Under the pieces are notes generated by a model. The model did not search any database. It was not told where the DNA came from and saw only the letters and a program-made list of their open reading frames with translations. From assembly GCA_047619685.1 (NCBI GenBank), contig JBLHLC010000043.1:1-32142 (forward strand): DNA of 32,142 nt, written 5' to 3'. The position numbers and the translations under genes are program-made. The DNA comes from JABDJZ01 sp047619685. GTDB lineage: Bacteria > Bacteroidota > Rhodothermia > Rhodothermales > UBA10348. Positions 15,773 to 23,884 of the stretch are shown piece after piece; the stretch's first letter is position 1, and each line of letters starts with the position of its first letter.

Positions 15773-16822
15773 ATGAAACGATACCATCTTGTCTTTGGCG
15801 CCGTCGCCCTGCTCCTTTCCGGATTCATTGCGGCGTGTTCCGGAGAACTATTGCAGCCCGGACTGTCCTCCGCCAACCCCTATACCCCACAGGCCGAGGA
15901 AACCATCCAGGGCTTGGTTGACCACAGCATCAACTACGCCAACACCTACCACGGACCCCGAACAGAACCTGGCACCATCCTTCTGGAGGCCATGGGTGCT
16001 TTTGGGCCGCTCGCAGTTGACATCGATGTCGATGAGATGAACCTCGCCCTGCAGAACGCCTGGGACCGATCGGCGGGCAAGAGCCCCAGCGTGGAGCCAT
16101 TTCGACAGGCGAGCGACCTGAGTTCCGGGCAAAAGCGCTTCTTGCATCGAGCTCTCAACGAAGCGGGAGGCATCTCATCCAGTCAGGAACTGGGCACTCG
16201 GTTGGCCAGACTGGAGCGTGACGCTCTTTCAGACTTGGGGCCCGATGCCGTGATGCCCGTCTACGTGGTAACCGCATTCCTGTATGCGCAGTACGCCTAT
16301 TTTTCGAATGAAAGCAACGCGCCCAAGCTGAGGAGACTACAGCATCTCCTTACTCGGGCCGCGGGCTCTGCAAAGAAGGACCCGCCGAAGGGAGTTCAGT
16401 TTTTGACCATCCAGACCGCAGAAAATGACCCGTCGGGCGGTCGGCCGGGTACCCGCGGTCCCTCACAGCCTCCCAACCTGGGAGACTACTACAACCAGGG
16501 GGACTGGTGGGAAGAAACGCTCTCCGACACCAGAGCCGCGGCGGAGCTTGGCCTGATCGGAGGCGCGGGCTTCGGATGCATCGCGGGTCTGTCTGCGGGC
16601 CCAGCCGGTTGCGCCATCGGCGCGGGAATGGGAGGCCCTATCGGAGGCTTCCTGGGTGTCTTTTTTGGCGGCATCACGTCTGCAATTATCAACTACAGGG
16701 AAGCCGTCGGTAACTTCGAGAGTGCCCAACGCGCCTGGTGTGTGGAGCAGCGCCAGCTGAATCCCGTACTTAGGAGCGGCGAGTACAACAGCACCTGCGG
16801 AAACGACACCGAGCGACAATAG
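15773..16822 (+). CDS. Lipoprotein of unknown function with a glycine-zipper segment
   Basis: A 349-residue predicted lipoprotein. I start it at the ATG at 15773, which gives MKRYHLVFGAVALLLSGFIA followed by AC, so Cys22 would be lipidated. The frame is open back to 15599 but that part is not protein-like. The middle is helical and polar (NLALQNAWDRS, RFLHRALNEAGG, KLRRLQHLLTRAAG). A low-complexity linker (SGGRPGTRGPSQPPN) leads to a long glycine-rich hydrophobic segment at about residues 258-306 (GLIGGAGFGCIAGLSAG, then GAGMGGPIGGFLGVFFGG). That pattern is a glycine zipper, as in some bacteriocins and membrane-inserting proteins. A polar tail carrying two cysteines (AWCVEQ, STCGND) follows. 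The next gene, a two-helix membrane protein, begins 2 bp after its stop. The family is unrecognised. Confidence 0.78.
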   Translation: MKRYHLVFGAVALLLSGFIAACSGELLQPGLSSANPYTPQAEETIQGLVDHSINYANTYHGPRTEPGTILLEAMGAFGPLAVDIDVDEMNLALQNAWDRSAGKSPSVEPFRQASDLSSGQKRFLHRALNEAGGISSSQELGTRLARLERDALSDLGPDAVMPVYVVTAFLYAQYAYFSNESNAPKLRRLQHLLTRAAGSAKKDPPKGVQFLTIQTAENDPSGGRPGTRGPSQPPNLGDYYNQGDWWEETLSDTRAAAELGLIGGAGFGCIAGLSAGPAGCAIGAGMGGPIGGFLGVFFGGITSAIINYREAVGNFESAQRAWCVEQRQLNPVLRSGEYNSTCGNDTERQ

Positions 16823-16824
16823 CC

Positions 16825-17040
16825 ATGACAACCATCCAAAGAGCCTTATTCGCAGTAGTAGTTGCCGTCTCCAGCACGCTGGTGGGTAGCTACCTGGCTA
16901 GTGGCCAGATTGCCGGTTCTGGCATTTCTGAGGCTGGCCTGGCGGGAGCAGCAGCCGGATTCCTCTGGAGCGTCTGCTTTCTGGCCATCCTCCTGACCGT
17001 CGAGCGCAAGGGTTATTTCCGGCCATCGAGTAAGGGGTAG
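16825..17040 (+). CDS. Small two-helix membrane protein
   Basis: A 71-residue protein with two hydrophobic helices: RALFAVVVAVSSTLVGSYLA (about 6-25) and LAGAAAGFLWSVCFLAILL (about 39-57). A basic C-terminal tail (VERKGYFRPSSKG) follows, which would lie in the cytoplasm by the positive-inside rule. The start is 2 bp after the stop of the glycine-zipper lipoprotein, so the pair is surely cotranscribed and probably works together. The arrangement resembles an effector gene followed by a small membrane immunity gene, but no homology supports that reading. A GC-rich inverted repeat lies just beyond its stop. Confidence 0.65.
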   Translation: MTTIQRALFAVVVAVSSTLVGSYLASGQIAGSGISEAGLAGAAAGFLWSVCFLAILLTVERKGYFRPSSKG

Positions 17041-17051
17041 GCCGCCAAACG

Positions 17052-17094
17052 CCGCGCCCCGAGCCTCAGTGATGGGGCCGGGGCTTTGGCGCGG
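17052..17094. terminator. Candidate bidirectional terminator hairpin
   Basis: CCGCGCC (17052-17058) pairs with GGCGCGG (17088-17094). An inner or alternative stem GCCCCG (17056-17061) pairs with CGGGGC (17079-17084). The repeat sits between two convergent genes (ending at 17040 and 17143), where a shared terminator is expected. No T-run follows on either strand, so intrinsic termination is uncertain. Confidence 0.35.
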
Positions 17095-17142
17095 GCCGGA
17101 TTTGAGCGAGACGCTCGATAGCAGGGCCTCCACCGCGGGGCA

Positions 17143-18828
17143 TCACGCCTTCTTCCTGCGGGGCTTCCTGACCACGGGGGCTTTGGGCTTCGCCGCGGCC
17201 TTCCGCGGTACCGGCGGTCTGGCGGAGACATGACCCGGCGAAGTCGGCGTAAAGCTGTCCTTCGAAGCTGCTTCCCAGGCCGCGCCCCAAGCGTCGGGGA
17301 CGGGCAAACCCTGCTTGAACGAACCGGGGGCAGGGTAAGGATAGAGCTCGGCGAAAGACTTGACGGTCATGTCATCGATCCGCCGGAAGACAAGGTCCGG
17401 AGTGACAGGGTCAGGGCTCGAGACGCCCATGGCGTCCATGATCTCAAAAAAGCTGTGGAGCGTGCCGTGCTGGAAGCGGGCAACGCGCTCGGCCTTGTCC
17501 TGGGGCACAAGCCCGCGGAACAGATCCGGGTTCTGGGTGGCCACTCCGGTCGGGCACGTGTCATTGTTGCAACGCAGGGCCTGGATACAACCCAACGCGA
17601 GCATCATGCCGCGAGCCGAGTAACAGGCATCGGCCCCAAGCGCCAGCGCTCGGATCATGTGAAAGCCCGTCAGGATCTTGCCGCTCGCAAGGATCCGCAC
17701 ATCGTCTCGGACTCCCGCCGCGGTGAGGGCACCATGAACGAATGCCCATCCGTCACGGGCGGGCATGCCTATCGAGTTACTGAATTCCAGCGGCGCCGCT
17801 CCGGTGCCGCCCTCTCCTCCGTCAACCGAGATAAAGTCTGGCGAGATGCCCGTCTCAAGAATGGCCTTACAAATGGCGAAGATGTCTGATGGGCGGCCCA
17901 CGCAGAGTTTGAAGCCGACGGGTTTTCCGCCCGAAAGCTCGCGGAGCTTCGCAACGAACTCCAGTAGCTCAACGGGCGAAGAAAATGCAGAATGACGCGG
18001 CGGGGACAACACGGTCTGACCGGCGGCAACGTTGCGGATGGCCGCTATCTCGGGCGTCACCTTTTCGCGGGGAAGAACGCCACCATGTCCTGGCTTGGCA
18101 CCCTGGCTCAGTGTGATTTCGATCATCCTGACCTGGTCTCGGGTGGCGTTCTTCGCAAAGACACGTTCGTCAAAATTGCCGTTTCGCTTCCGGCAGCCGA
18201 AGTAGCCGGTTCCGATCTGCCAGATCAGGTCGCCCCCATGCTGGACGTGGTAAGGCGAGATCCCGCCCTCACCGGTGTTGTGCGCGAATCCTCCGAGCTT
18301 GGCGCCTTTGTTGAGTGCGAGTATCGCGTTAGGCGACAACGCTCCAAAACTCATCGCGCTGATGTTGAGGAAGGAAGACGAATAGGGGAGTGAGCACTGC
18401 GGCCCGCCGATTTCGACGCGTGTCTTCTTGTCTACGGGATCACCGCCTGCCATCGCATGCCCGGCCCATTCATAACCGACGCCTTACACATCGTGGTGTG
18501 TGCCGAACGGGTGGGTTTCGGTTGCGCCCTTGGCCCTCCGGTAAACCAGGCTCCGCAACTCGCGCTGGATCGGAAAGGCATCCAGCGTAGACTCAATGAA
18601 GTACTGCTGGATCTCCGGCCGAATTTCGTACAGAAGATATCTGGCCCGACCCAGAACAGGGAAATTTCGCAGGATAGAGTGCGAGGTTTGCCTTGCGTCG
18701 TGCACGCCCAGGGCGACGATAGGAAGAACTACGACCAGCGTCCATATGGCCAATGGAAACCAGAACGAGAGGATAGCGATGCTGGCCAGCGACGCTGCAC
18801 TACCGACGAAAAAGGCCTTCCTAAACAT
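17143..18828 (-). pseudogene. FMN-binding glutamate synthase-like gene interrupted by one in-frame TAA
   Basis: The product resembles stand-alone FMN-binding glutamate-synthase-domain proteins, which have N-terminal membrane helices and a GltS-like barrel. The first part (18828-18484, 114 residues) has a hydrophobic N-terminus and the family segment HSILRNFPVLGRARYLLYE. It ends at ...FGTHHDV, then TAA at 18486-18484. In the same frame the sequence continues GVGYEWAGHA and then the 436-residue barrel (NISAMSFGALS, GAKPGHGG, SVDGGEGGTGAAP). The iron-sulfur motif C-x5-C-x4-C is present (CIQALRCNNDTCPTG). Relatives normally read DVY at this point, so the TAA appears to replace one tyrosine codon. 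The unbroken protein would be 561 residues, near normal length. A basic tail (AKPKAPVVRKPRRKKA) ends the protein. It may be a recent pseudogene, a sequencing error, or two separately translated pieces; an ATG at 18453 could start the second. Confidence 0.8.
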
Positions 18829-19008
18829 AAAATCACAGGTTTGGGATTGATCAGTCTCGGATCCTCCACCTCAAACGCAGGTCCCAGGACACCTAGCCGA
18901 GTCTGAAGCAGCACTGTCCGTTTGTACCAGTCTCGCCCCCATACGGCCAAGAAAGGGGCCACAGTCAAAGGAATGGCCCTGAGGACCGCGAGAACGCCAG
19001 CCCCGGCG

Positions 19009-21522
19009 TCAGTCTCGTGGCTTCGTGGTCCGGGAAGTTGGGGTGGCCTGAAGCGGATTCTCGGGCCAATTGTGCTTGGGGTATCGCCCCCGCATATCCT
19101 TCCGCACGTCGAAGTAGCTGGACTCCCAAAACCCCTTGAGATCACGTGTCACCTGGACCGGCCGGTGCGCTGGAGACAGCAGATGCATGGAGACCGGGAC
19201 GCCATCAATGTCTGGGGTCTCCGTCCATCCGAATACCTCCTGCAGGCGGACGGCGAGGACGGGCATCTCCGGGTCTGAGTAATCCACAGAAATGGCCGAC
19301 CCGGACGGCACGGTGAGATGACTCGGTGCACGCCGATTCAACTCCTGGCGCTGGTCCCATCCCAGCCCTGACAGCAGCGCAGCGCGAAGATCCAACTTGC
19401 GCAGATCGGACAGGCGTTTCATCCCCGTGACAAAAGGCAGGAGCCATTCCGCCAGGTCGATCCGAAGCAACTCGTCGGTACGTCCCGGCCACTCGGGGTC
19501 GCGCCGTCCGAGGAAAACCAGTCTGTTCTGTAGCTGCCGGGAGGCGTTGTCCCAGGGGAGAAGGTGCAGGCCGCGTCCCGCAACTTCGCCCAGCAGGACC
19601 CGCGCGACATCCGTGGGATTCGGATCACCAAGGGGGCTCTCGCCCAGGATTACCGCGCCCAGCGACCGGCGTACGACAGCAGCCACGCGATCGGCATCCG
19701 ACTGCCAATAGATGACGTCCTCCTCCTCGATTTGGTCGACGAAGAGCTCCTCGATGTCCTGAGCGGTGAGCGGGGCCGCCATAAACGCCCTGTGTCTGTC
19801 AGTCCCGCCCCCCACAGAAGCCACCGCCAAAAACGGTGAGCCTGCAAGCGGATCATTCGCAGGAATCTGAACGGGCCTGCCATTTCGGAGTCGAAAATGG
19901 CCATCCCGGTCGGAGAGCATTTGCGCGACGCGATCCGGGTAGGCCGCGGCCACCCAGCGCCCGGCCGCTTCAAGGTCAACGGCACGGCCGGTGTCGGGAT
20001 TGGTAATGTGTCGGCTCAACTCCTTCGACCTGGCCAGAATCTGGCGAATCCCATTCTTGTCCAGGTCGGCGCCCAGAACGGATTTCTTCGGGTTCCCATT
20101 TCGTGCGCTTACGAGGGCCTGGAGCCTCAGGCGGATGTCGGTAGGAAGCTCGTGCGCGCGGCCGCGGAGCGGGTCACGTTCTTCCAGAAGAGCGGCCAGA
20201 TCACACGCGGGAAGGCCCGATCCAGCTTCATCTGCGGTGAGAAGCATATGGGCCAGGCGTGGATGCAGGCCGAGTCGGGCCATACGCTCGCCGTGGGCGG
20301 TGATGGAGCCGCGGGTGTCCAAAGCACCCAGCTGCACCAGCAGCTCGCGTGCACCGTTGAGTGCGCCGGCTTCGGGAGGATCAAGCCATCGAAGCGTAGA
20401 CGGATCGGTCACACCCCAGCGCGAGACTTCCAGGCTGAGTCCGGTCAGGTCTGCATGCAGGATTTCCGGCGGCGCATACTCGGCCCGTGCGGTCTGGTCC
20501 ACCACCGTCCACAGCCGGTAGCATGTGCCCGGTGCCAATCGCCCGGCGCGCCCGCGACGCTGGTCCGCAGAAGCCTTGGAGGTAGCCCGAGTCACGAGCC
20601 GCGTCATACCGCTGGCCGGATCAAAGAGCGGCGCCCTGGCCAGACCCGCGTCGACGACGACGCGCACTCCTTCGATGGTGAGGCTGGTCTCAGCGATGTC
20701 CGTGGCCAGCACGACCTTGCGCCGGCCCTGGGGAGAGGCCTGGATGGCCGCATCCTGTTGGGCAAACGTCTGGGCGCCAAAAAGAGGACGAAGGTCCGCG
20801 CTGATGCCACGAAGGCGTTCCTCCGTCCTTTTGATTTCTCCGACACCAGGAAGAAAAACCAGAACATCGCCGGCCGTCTCCTCGAGAGCCTGTCTCACGA
20901 CGCGGGCCGCGGTGTCTTCGATTCGTCCCGCCGGTGTTCGATCCATGTAGTGGGTCTCGACCGGATACATGCGCCCTTCTGACGTGACCACCGGAACGCC
21001 TCCAAGGAGCGCCGACACCCGGGATCCATCCAGGGTGGCCGACATGATCACCAGCCGCAGATCATCGCGAAACGCAGACCGGGCATCCAGGGTGAGCGCC
21101 AGGCCGAGATCCGCCTGAAGGCTGCGCTCGTGGAACTCGTCAAAGATGACGCAGCCGAATTTTTCCAGCGACGGGTCGGATTGGAGCATCCGCGTGAGGA
21201 CGCCCTCGGTGACCACTTCGATGCGGGTTCGGGGTCCGATTTTGGTGTCCATCCGGACCCGATACCCAACGGTCTCGCCCACTCGCTCGTTAAGGAGGGA
21301 AGCCATCCTGTGGGCCGATGCCCGCGCCGCCAGACGGCGAGGCTCGAGCATTATGATCTTCCTGTCGCCCAACCATGCGGCGTCCAGGAGAGCGAGGGGG
21401 ACGAGCGTGGTCTTTCCCGCTCCGGGCGGTGCCTGGAGGACGGCGTCATTTCCGGCTGCGAGCACTCGCAACAACTCCGGAAGAACGCCGGAAATGGGGA
21501 GGGTTATCGGGAGCGTCGTCAC
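19009..21522 (-). CDS. hrpB: ATP-dependent helicase HrpB
   Basis: An 837-residue DExH-box RNA-helicase-like protein of the HrpB family, full length. Walker A APPGAGKTT lies at 31-39, motif Ia LEPRRLAARA at 59-68, the DEFH box at 128-131 and motif III SATLDG near 160. Motif VI QRRGRAGR is in the second RecA domain. The HrpB-type C-terminal region follows (HLLPWDNASRQLQNRL, then the segment ending HLLSPAHRPVQVTRDLKGFW). The start is a GTG at 21522. The upstream 38 bp run into the insertion sequence, so the natural promoter or upstream cotranscribed gene has been displaced. The biological role of HrpB is poorly known in most bacteria. Confidence 0.95.
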   Translation of the reverse strand: MTTLPITLPISGVLPELLRVLAAGNDAVLQAPPGAGKTTLVPLALLDAAWLGDRKIIMLEPRRLAARASAHRMASLLNERVGETVGYRVRMDTKIGPRTRIEVVTEGVLTRMLQSDPSLEKFGCVIFDEFHERSLQADLGLALTLDARSAFRDDLRLVIMSATLDGSRVSALLGGVPVVTSEGRMYPVETHYMDRTPAGRIEDTAARVVRQALEETAGDVLVFLPGVGEIKRTEERLRGISADLRPLFGAQTFAQQDAAIQASPQGRRKVVLATDIAETSLTIEGVRVVVDAGLARAPLFDPASGMTRLVTRATSKASADQRRGRAGRLAPGTCYRLWTVVDQTARAEYAPPEILHADLTGLSLEVSRWGVTDPSTLRWLDPPEAGALNGARELLVQLGALDTRGSITAHGERMARLGLHPRLAHMLLTADEAGSGLPACDLAALLEERDPLRGRAHELPTDIRLRLQALVSARNGNPKKSVLGADLDKNGIRQILARSKELSRHITNPDTGRAVDLEAAGRWVAAAYPDRVAQMLSDRDGHFRLRNGRPVQIPANDPLAGSPFLAVASVGGGTDRHRAFMAAPLTAQDIEELFVDQIEEEDVIYWQSDADRVAAVVRRSLGAVILGESPLGDPNPTDVARVLLGEVAGRGLHLLPWDNASRQLQNRLVFLGRRDPEWPGRTDELLRIDLAEWLLPFVTGMKRLSDLRKLDLRAALLSGLGWDQRQELNRRAPSHLTVPSGSAISVDYSDPEMPVLAVRLQEVFGWTETPDIDGVPVSMHLLSPAHRPVQVTRDLKGFWESSYFDVRKDMRGRYPKHNWPENPLQATPTSRTTKPRD

Positions 21523-21537
21523 CCCCGAAGGTAACCA

Positions 21538-21549
21538 CCGGTTAACCGG
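21538..21549. repeat. Perfect 12-bp palindrome beside the insertion sequence
   Basis: CCGGTTAACCGG is a perfect palindrome in the 38 bp between the hrpB start and the left repeat of the insertion sequence. GGTAACC a few bases away (21530-21536) resembles its core. It may be an operator for hrpB or part of the site recognised during insertion. Confidence 0.5.
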
Positions 21550-21560
21550 CTAGATATTTT

Positions 21561-21571
21561 AGTAGGACCGA
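21561..21571 (+). repeat. Left inverted repeat of the IS1111-type element
   Basis: AGTAGGACCGA, followed by CC and then TCAAG. It pairs with the right repeat 1.47 kb away. Its orientation and its distance from the transposase start (55 bp) fit the left end of an IS1111-type element. Confidence 0.8.
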
Positions 21572-21626
21572 CCTCAAGCTCGAGTGAGGGTATCCTGGGT
21601 ACTTATCCCATCAACCTCCGGTCCTC

Positions 21627-22754
21627 ATGTCAACACAAGACGCTTCGCGCCTCGTTATTCTCGGTCTCGACGTACACAAAGATACGATCATGGCCTGTAG
21701 GTACGATCCGGCCACGGCCGAGATTGAACGCACCCACCAGTTCCCGAACACTCCAGACCAGGTGGCCAAACTCGTTCGCCGACTCCGGGCTTCGGGCTGC
21801 GAGCCGCGGGTCTGCTATGAGGCTTCCTCGTGCGGCTTTGTAATCTACCGGCAGCTCCGCGGCTTGGGTGTCGAATGCGCAGTCATCGCCCCGTCTAGGA
21901 TTCCGCGGTGCTCTGGCGACCGGATCAAGACCGATCGCCGCGACGCCGAGAAGCTGGCCACGCTGTTTGCGGCGGGGCTACTGACGGCCATCGAGGTGCC
22001 CGATGAGGAACTCGAGCGGGTGCGTGCGCTGGTTCGGTGCCGAGCCGATCTGGTCGGCAACCTCACACAAACCAAGCATCGCACGACACGCCTGCTCCAG
22101 GCACGGGGCCAGCTGTTTCGCGAAGGCACGAACTGGAGCCTGAAGTTCAGGCATTGGCTAAAGAAGATTGAACTCGATGGTGCCGATCACACCGTGTTGA
22201 CGACTTACCGGCACCTGATTGAGTACCTGGAAGGCCAGATCAAAGCCTTGGAGGGCCAGTTGGAGCAGGAATCGAAGACCGACCGGTTCCGCGACACCGT
22301 TCATGTGCTGGGGGCCTTTCGAGGAGTGGCTTTGGTGACCGCGATGACCCTGGCCTGCGAATTGGGCGACATCCGGCGCTTCGCTTCTCCGCGTCAGTTG
22401 ATGGCCTTCCTGGGATTGGTGGCCAGTGAGCATTCCTCAGGCAGCACCACCAGGCGTGGTCCGATCACGAAGACCGGCAATATTCACGCTCGCAAGGCAC
22501 TCGTATCGGCGGCCTGGAAGTATGCCGCCCGTCCTGCGCGTTCGCAAGCCCTCAAGAATCGCCAGCTCGGTCTCAGTCCTGCTGTGGTTGCTACCGCATG
22601 GAAGGCCCAACTACGACTCAATAAGAAATTCCACAGCTTGACCATGCGGAAACCGCGATCCGTGGCAGCTGTCGCGGTGGCGCGTGAACTGTCGGGGTTT
22701 CTATGGGCAGCTATGAATACCCTCACCACAGCCGCCACGCCGACAACGGCCTAA
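21627..22754 (+). CDS. IS110-family transposase (DEDD/serine recombinase)
   Basis: A 375-residue transposase with both family domains. The N-terminal RuvC-like DEDD domain shows D15 (LGLDVHK), E65 (YEAS) and the KTDRRDA motif (D103, D106). The C-terminal domain has the typical helix-hairpin stretch near LGAFRGVALVTAMTLACELG. It is followed by LMAFLGLVASEHSSGSTTRR and ITKTGNIHARK at about 258-292, which hold the likely nucleophilic serine. The protein is complete with no frameshift, so the element may be active. These enzymes act with a non-coding bridge RNA that pairs with both target and donor DNA. Confidence 0.95.
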   Translation: MSTQDASRLVILGLDVHKDTIMACRYDPATAEIERTHQFPNTPDQVAKLVRRLRASGCEPRVCYEASSCGFVIYRQLRGLGVECAVIAPSRIPRCSGDRIKTDRRDAEKLATLFAAGLLTAIEVPDEELERVRALVRCRADLVGNLTQTKHRTTRLLQARGQLFREGTNWSLKFRHWLKKIELDGADHTVLTTYRHLIEYLEGQIKALEGQLEQESKTDRFRDTVHVLGAFRGVALVTAMTLACELGDIRRFASPRQLMAFLGLVASEHSSGSTTRRGPITKTGNIHARKALVSAAWKYAARPARSQALKNRQLGLSPAVVATAWKAQLRLNKKFHSLTMRKPRSVAAVAVARELSGFLWAAMNTLTTAATPTTA

Positions 22755-23038
22755 TCTGCGGAATCCCCTTTGCCCCTTTGAATATGCCTACGGAGCGAGA
22801 GCCGGGCACGGATGGAGAATCCACGTTTGCGCTATGCGATATCCACCACGGGTAATGACCCCCGTAACGGTAACTCGCGATCCTAGATCGTGGCAGCTCC
22901 CGACGAATCAATATCATGCGTTAAAGCCCAATGGGGCCCGAACACGCGAACATCAGAATGATTCACCGTCGAAGAAGCCCGACTCCGCTCCCGTAGGCAG
23001 ACTATTTACAAAAACCCCATGTGAAACGCCTCACCATA
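22755..23038 (+). ncRNA. Candidate bridge RNA region of the IS1111-type element
   Basis: This 284-bp stretch between the transposase stop and the right inverted repeat holds no credible protein gene. In IS1111-type elements this is where the bridge RNA is encoded. Local hairpins fit a structured RNA: ACGGG (22848-22852) with CCCGT (22861-22865), and CGATC-CTA-GATCG (22878-22890). I cannot fold the whole region, so RNA ends and the two guide loops are not assigned. Confidence 0.55.
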
Positions 23039-23043
23039 CTTGA

Positions 23044-23054
23044 TCGGTCCTACT
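23044..23054 (-). repeat. Right inverted repeat of the IS1111-type element
   Basis: TCGGTCCTACT on the plus strand, preceded by CTTGA at 23039-23043. It is the exact reverse complement of the left repeat over 11 bp. The stop codon of the neighbouring beta-barrel gene lies only 3 bp beyond it. Confidence 0.8.
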
Positions 23055-23057
23055 ACA

Positions 23058-23729
23058 TCAGCGCACCAGCACCAGACCCGCGCGGAAGCCGATTGCGCCG
23101 TCGCTCTCCCCGTCGGCAGTCAGGAGTTCGAAAGTCGGTCCCAGATGAAGGACTCGTGACTCCCCGGCTGAAATGGCGATGGGCAGTCCTACAAGAAAGG
23201 ACGTTCCGTTGACTGAATTCTTCTCCGTGCCGCCGTAGCCTGTGAGCTCCAACTTGATTATCGCCCGGCGGATGCTCACAGTTGGTAGCAATGCGGCGAC
23301 TTCGAAGAGTTGCATGTGCATGGTCAGGTCTCCACCAAAGCTGAATGTCGACCCGGAAATGTCAGCATCCGGAATGAAGGCCTGTAGTTCCTCGAGGGCG
23401 TCTCCGGAGTACGACGTTGCCCCGTACGATGTCGAAAGGCTCAATGTGACCGGGAGGCCTTCTTTGGCCCGGAGCGCGTAGATGGCCAGGCGGGGTGTAA
23501 TGTTTGTTGCCTTGAGTTCGGAGTCTGAACTCTGACTGAATCCGAGACCGAGTTCCAGTCGGCCCTTTGCTACGTAGCCCAGGTCCACGCCATATGTACC
23601 GATATCTCCGGAGCTGTAGCTGGCCGTAGCTCCGAACCCATCAGCCGCATAGATGCCCTGTGCGGAGGCCGGGAAAGGGAAATTGGCTGCAAGGGCGAGG
23701 CAAAGCATTGCGAAACGCATGTCAGGCAT
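23058..23729 (-). CDS. Outer-membrane beta-barrel protein
   Basis: A small outer-membrane barrel, 223 residues from the ATG at 23729 (in-frame alternatives at 23747 and 23720). The signal peptide is MRFAMLCLALAANFPFPASAQ. The mature protein shows alternating hydrophobic/polar strands rich in glycine and aromatic residues (ATASYSSGDIGTYGVDLGYV, RLELGLGFSQSSD, TFSFGGDLTMHMQLF) and ends GFRAGLVLVR. Such barrels usually end near an aromatic residue; here the final residue is Arg and the stop lies 3 bp from the insertion sequence. The last residues may therefore have been altered by the insertion. Before insertion the gene would have lain about 41 bp upstream of hrpB on the same strand. Confidence 0.75.
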   Translation of the reverse strand: MPDMRFAMLCLALAANFPFPASAQGIYAADGFGATASYSSGDIGTYGVDLGYVAKGRLELGLGFSQSSDSELKATNITPRLAIYALRAKEGLPVTLSLSTSYGATSYSGDALEELQAFIPDADISGSTFSFGGDLTMHMQLFEVAALLPTVSIRRAIIKLELTGYGGTEKNSVNGTSFLVGLPIAISAGESRVLHLGPTFELLTADGESDGAIGFRAGLVLVR

Positions 23730-23884
23730 TTTTAGAGATGGGTGCATCGATGGCGACGTGGTGAAGATACACGGGCCTTTTACGGGTCAAGCGGAAACTT
23801 AGCCCAGTGGACCAGGCGGCGTCCCGGACAGAAAAACTGCCCCAGGATCCGTATGCTGAACCGCTCCAACGTGCCCACTTTCCC

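Larger units (their letters stand above)
21561..23054 (+). mobile_element. IS110-family insertion sequence, IS1111 type
   Basis: The element carries one transposase gene flanked by inverted repeats. The left repeat AGTAGGACCGA (21561-21571) matches the right TCGGTCCTACT (23044-23054) perfectly over 11 bp. The match extends inward as TCAAG/CTTGA with a 2-bp length difference. Non-coding DNA is short on the left (about 66 bp) and long on the right (about 290 bp), the layout known for the IS1111 subgroup. In that subgroup the repeats are subterminal, so the true ends may lie a few bases outside these coordinates. No target-site duplication is evident, as usual for the family. Confidence 0.85.

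Noticed and set aside
18454..18486. A frameshift as the cause of the split in the glutamate synthase-like gene
   Set aside because: Both halves are in the same frame, with exactly ten sense codons between the TAA and the next ATG, so the lesion is a nonsense codon rather than an indel.
18457..18906. A plus-strand 149-codon frame across the split in the glutamate synthase-like gene
   Set aside because: It is antisense to both halves of a recognisable gene and explains nothing about the break.
18729..19145. A 138-codon minus-strand frame with a hydrophobic stretch between hrpB and the glutamate synthase-like gene
   Set aside because: It overlaps both neighbours, its N-terminal part is antisense-like or low in protein character, and no start or family could be supported.
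19897..20982. A 361-codon plus-strand frame inside hrpB
   Set aside because: Antisense to conserved helicase motifs and has no recognisable protein features.
21550..22888. The hexamer CTAGAT in both the left flank (21550-21555) and a hairpin of the 3' non-coding region (22883-22888), as a bridge-RNA guide match
   Set aside because: Six bases are too short to exclude chance within a region of this size; a folded model is needed before assigning a guide.
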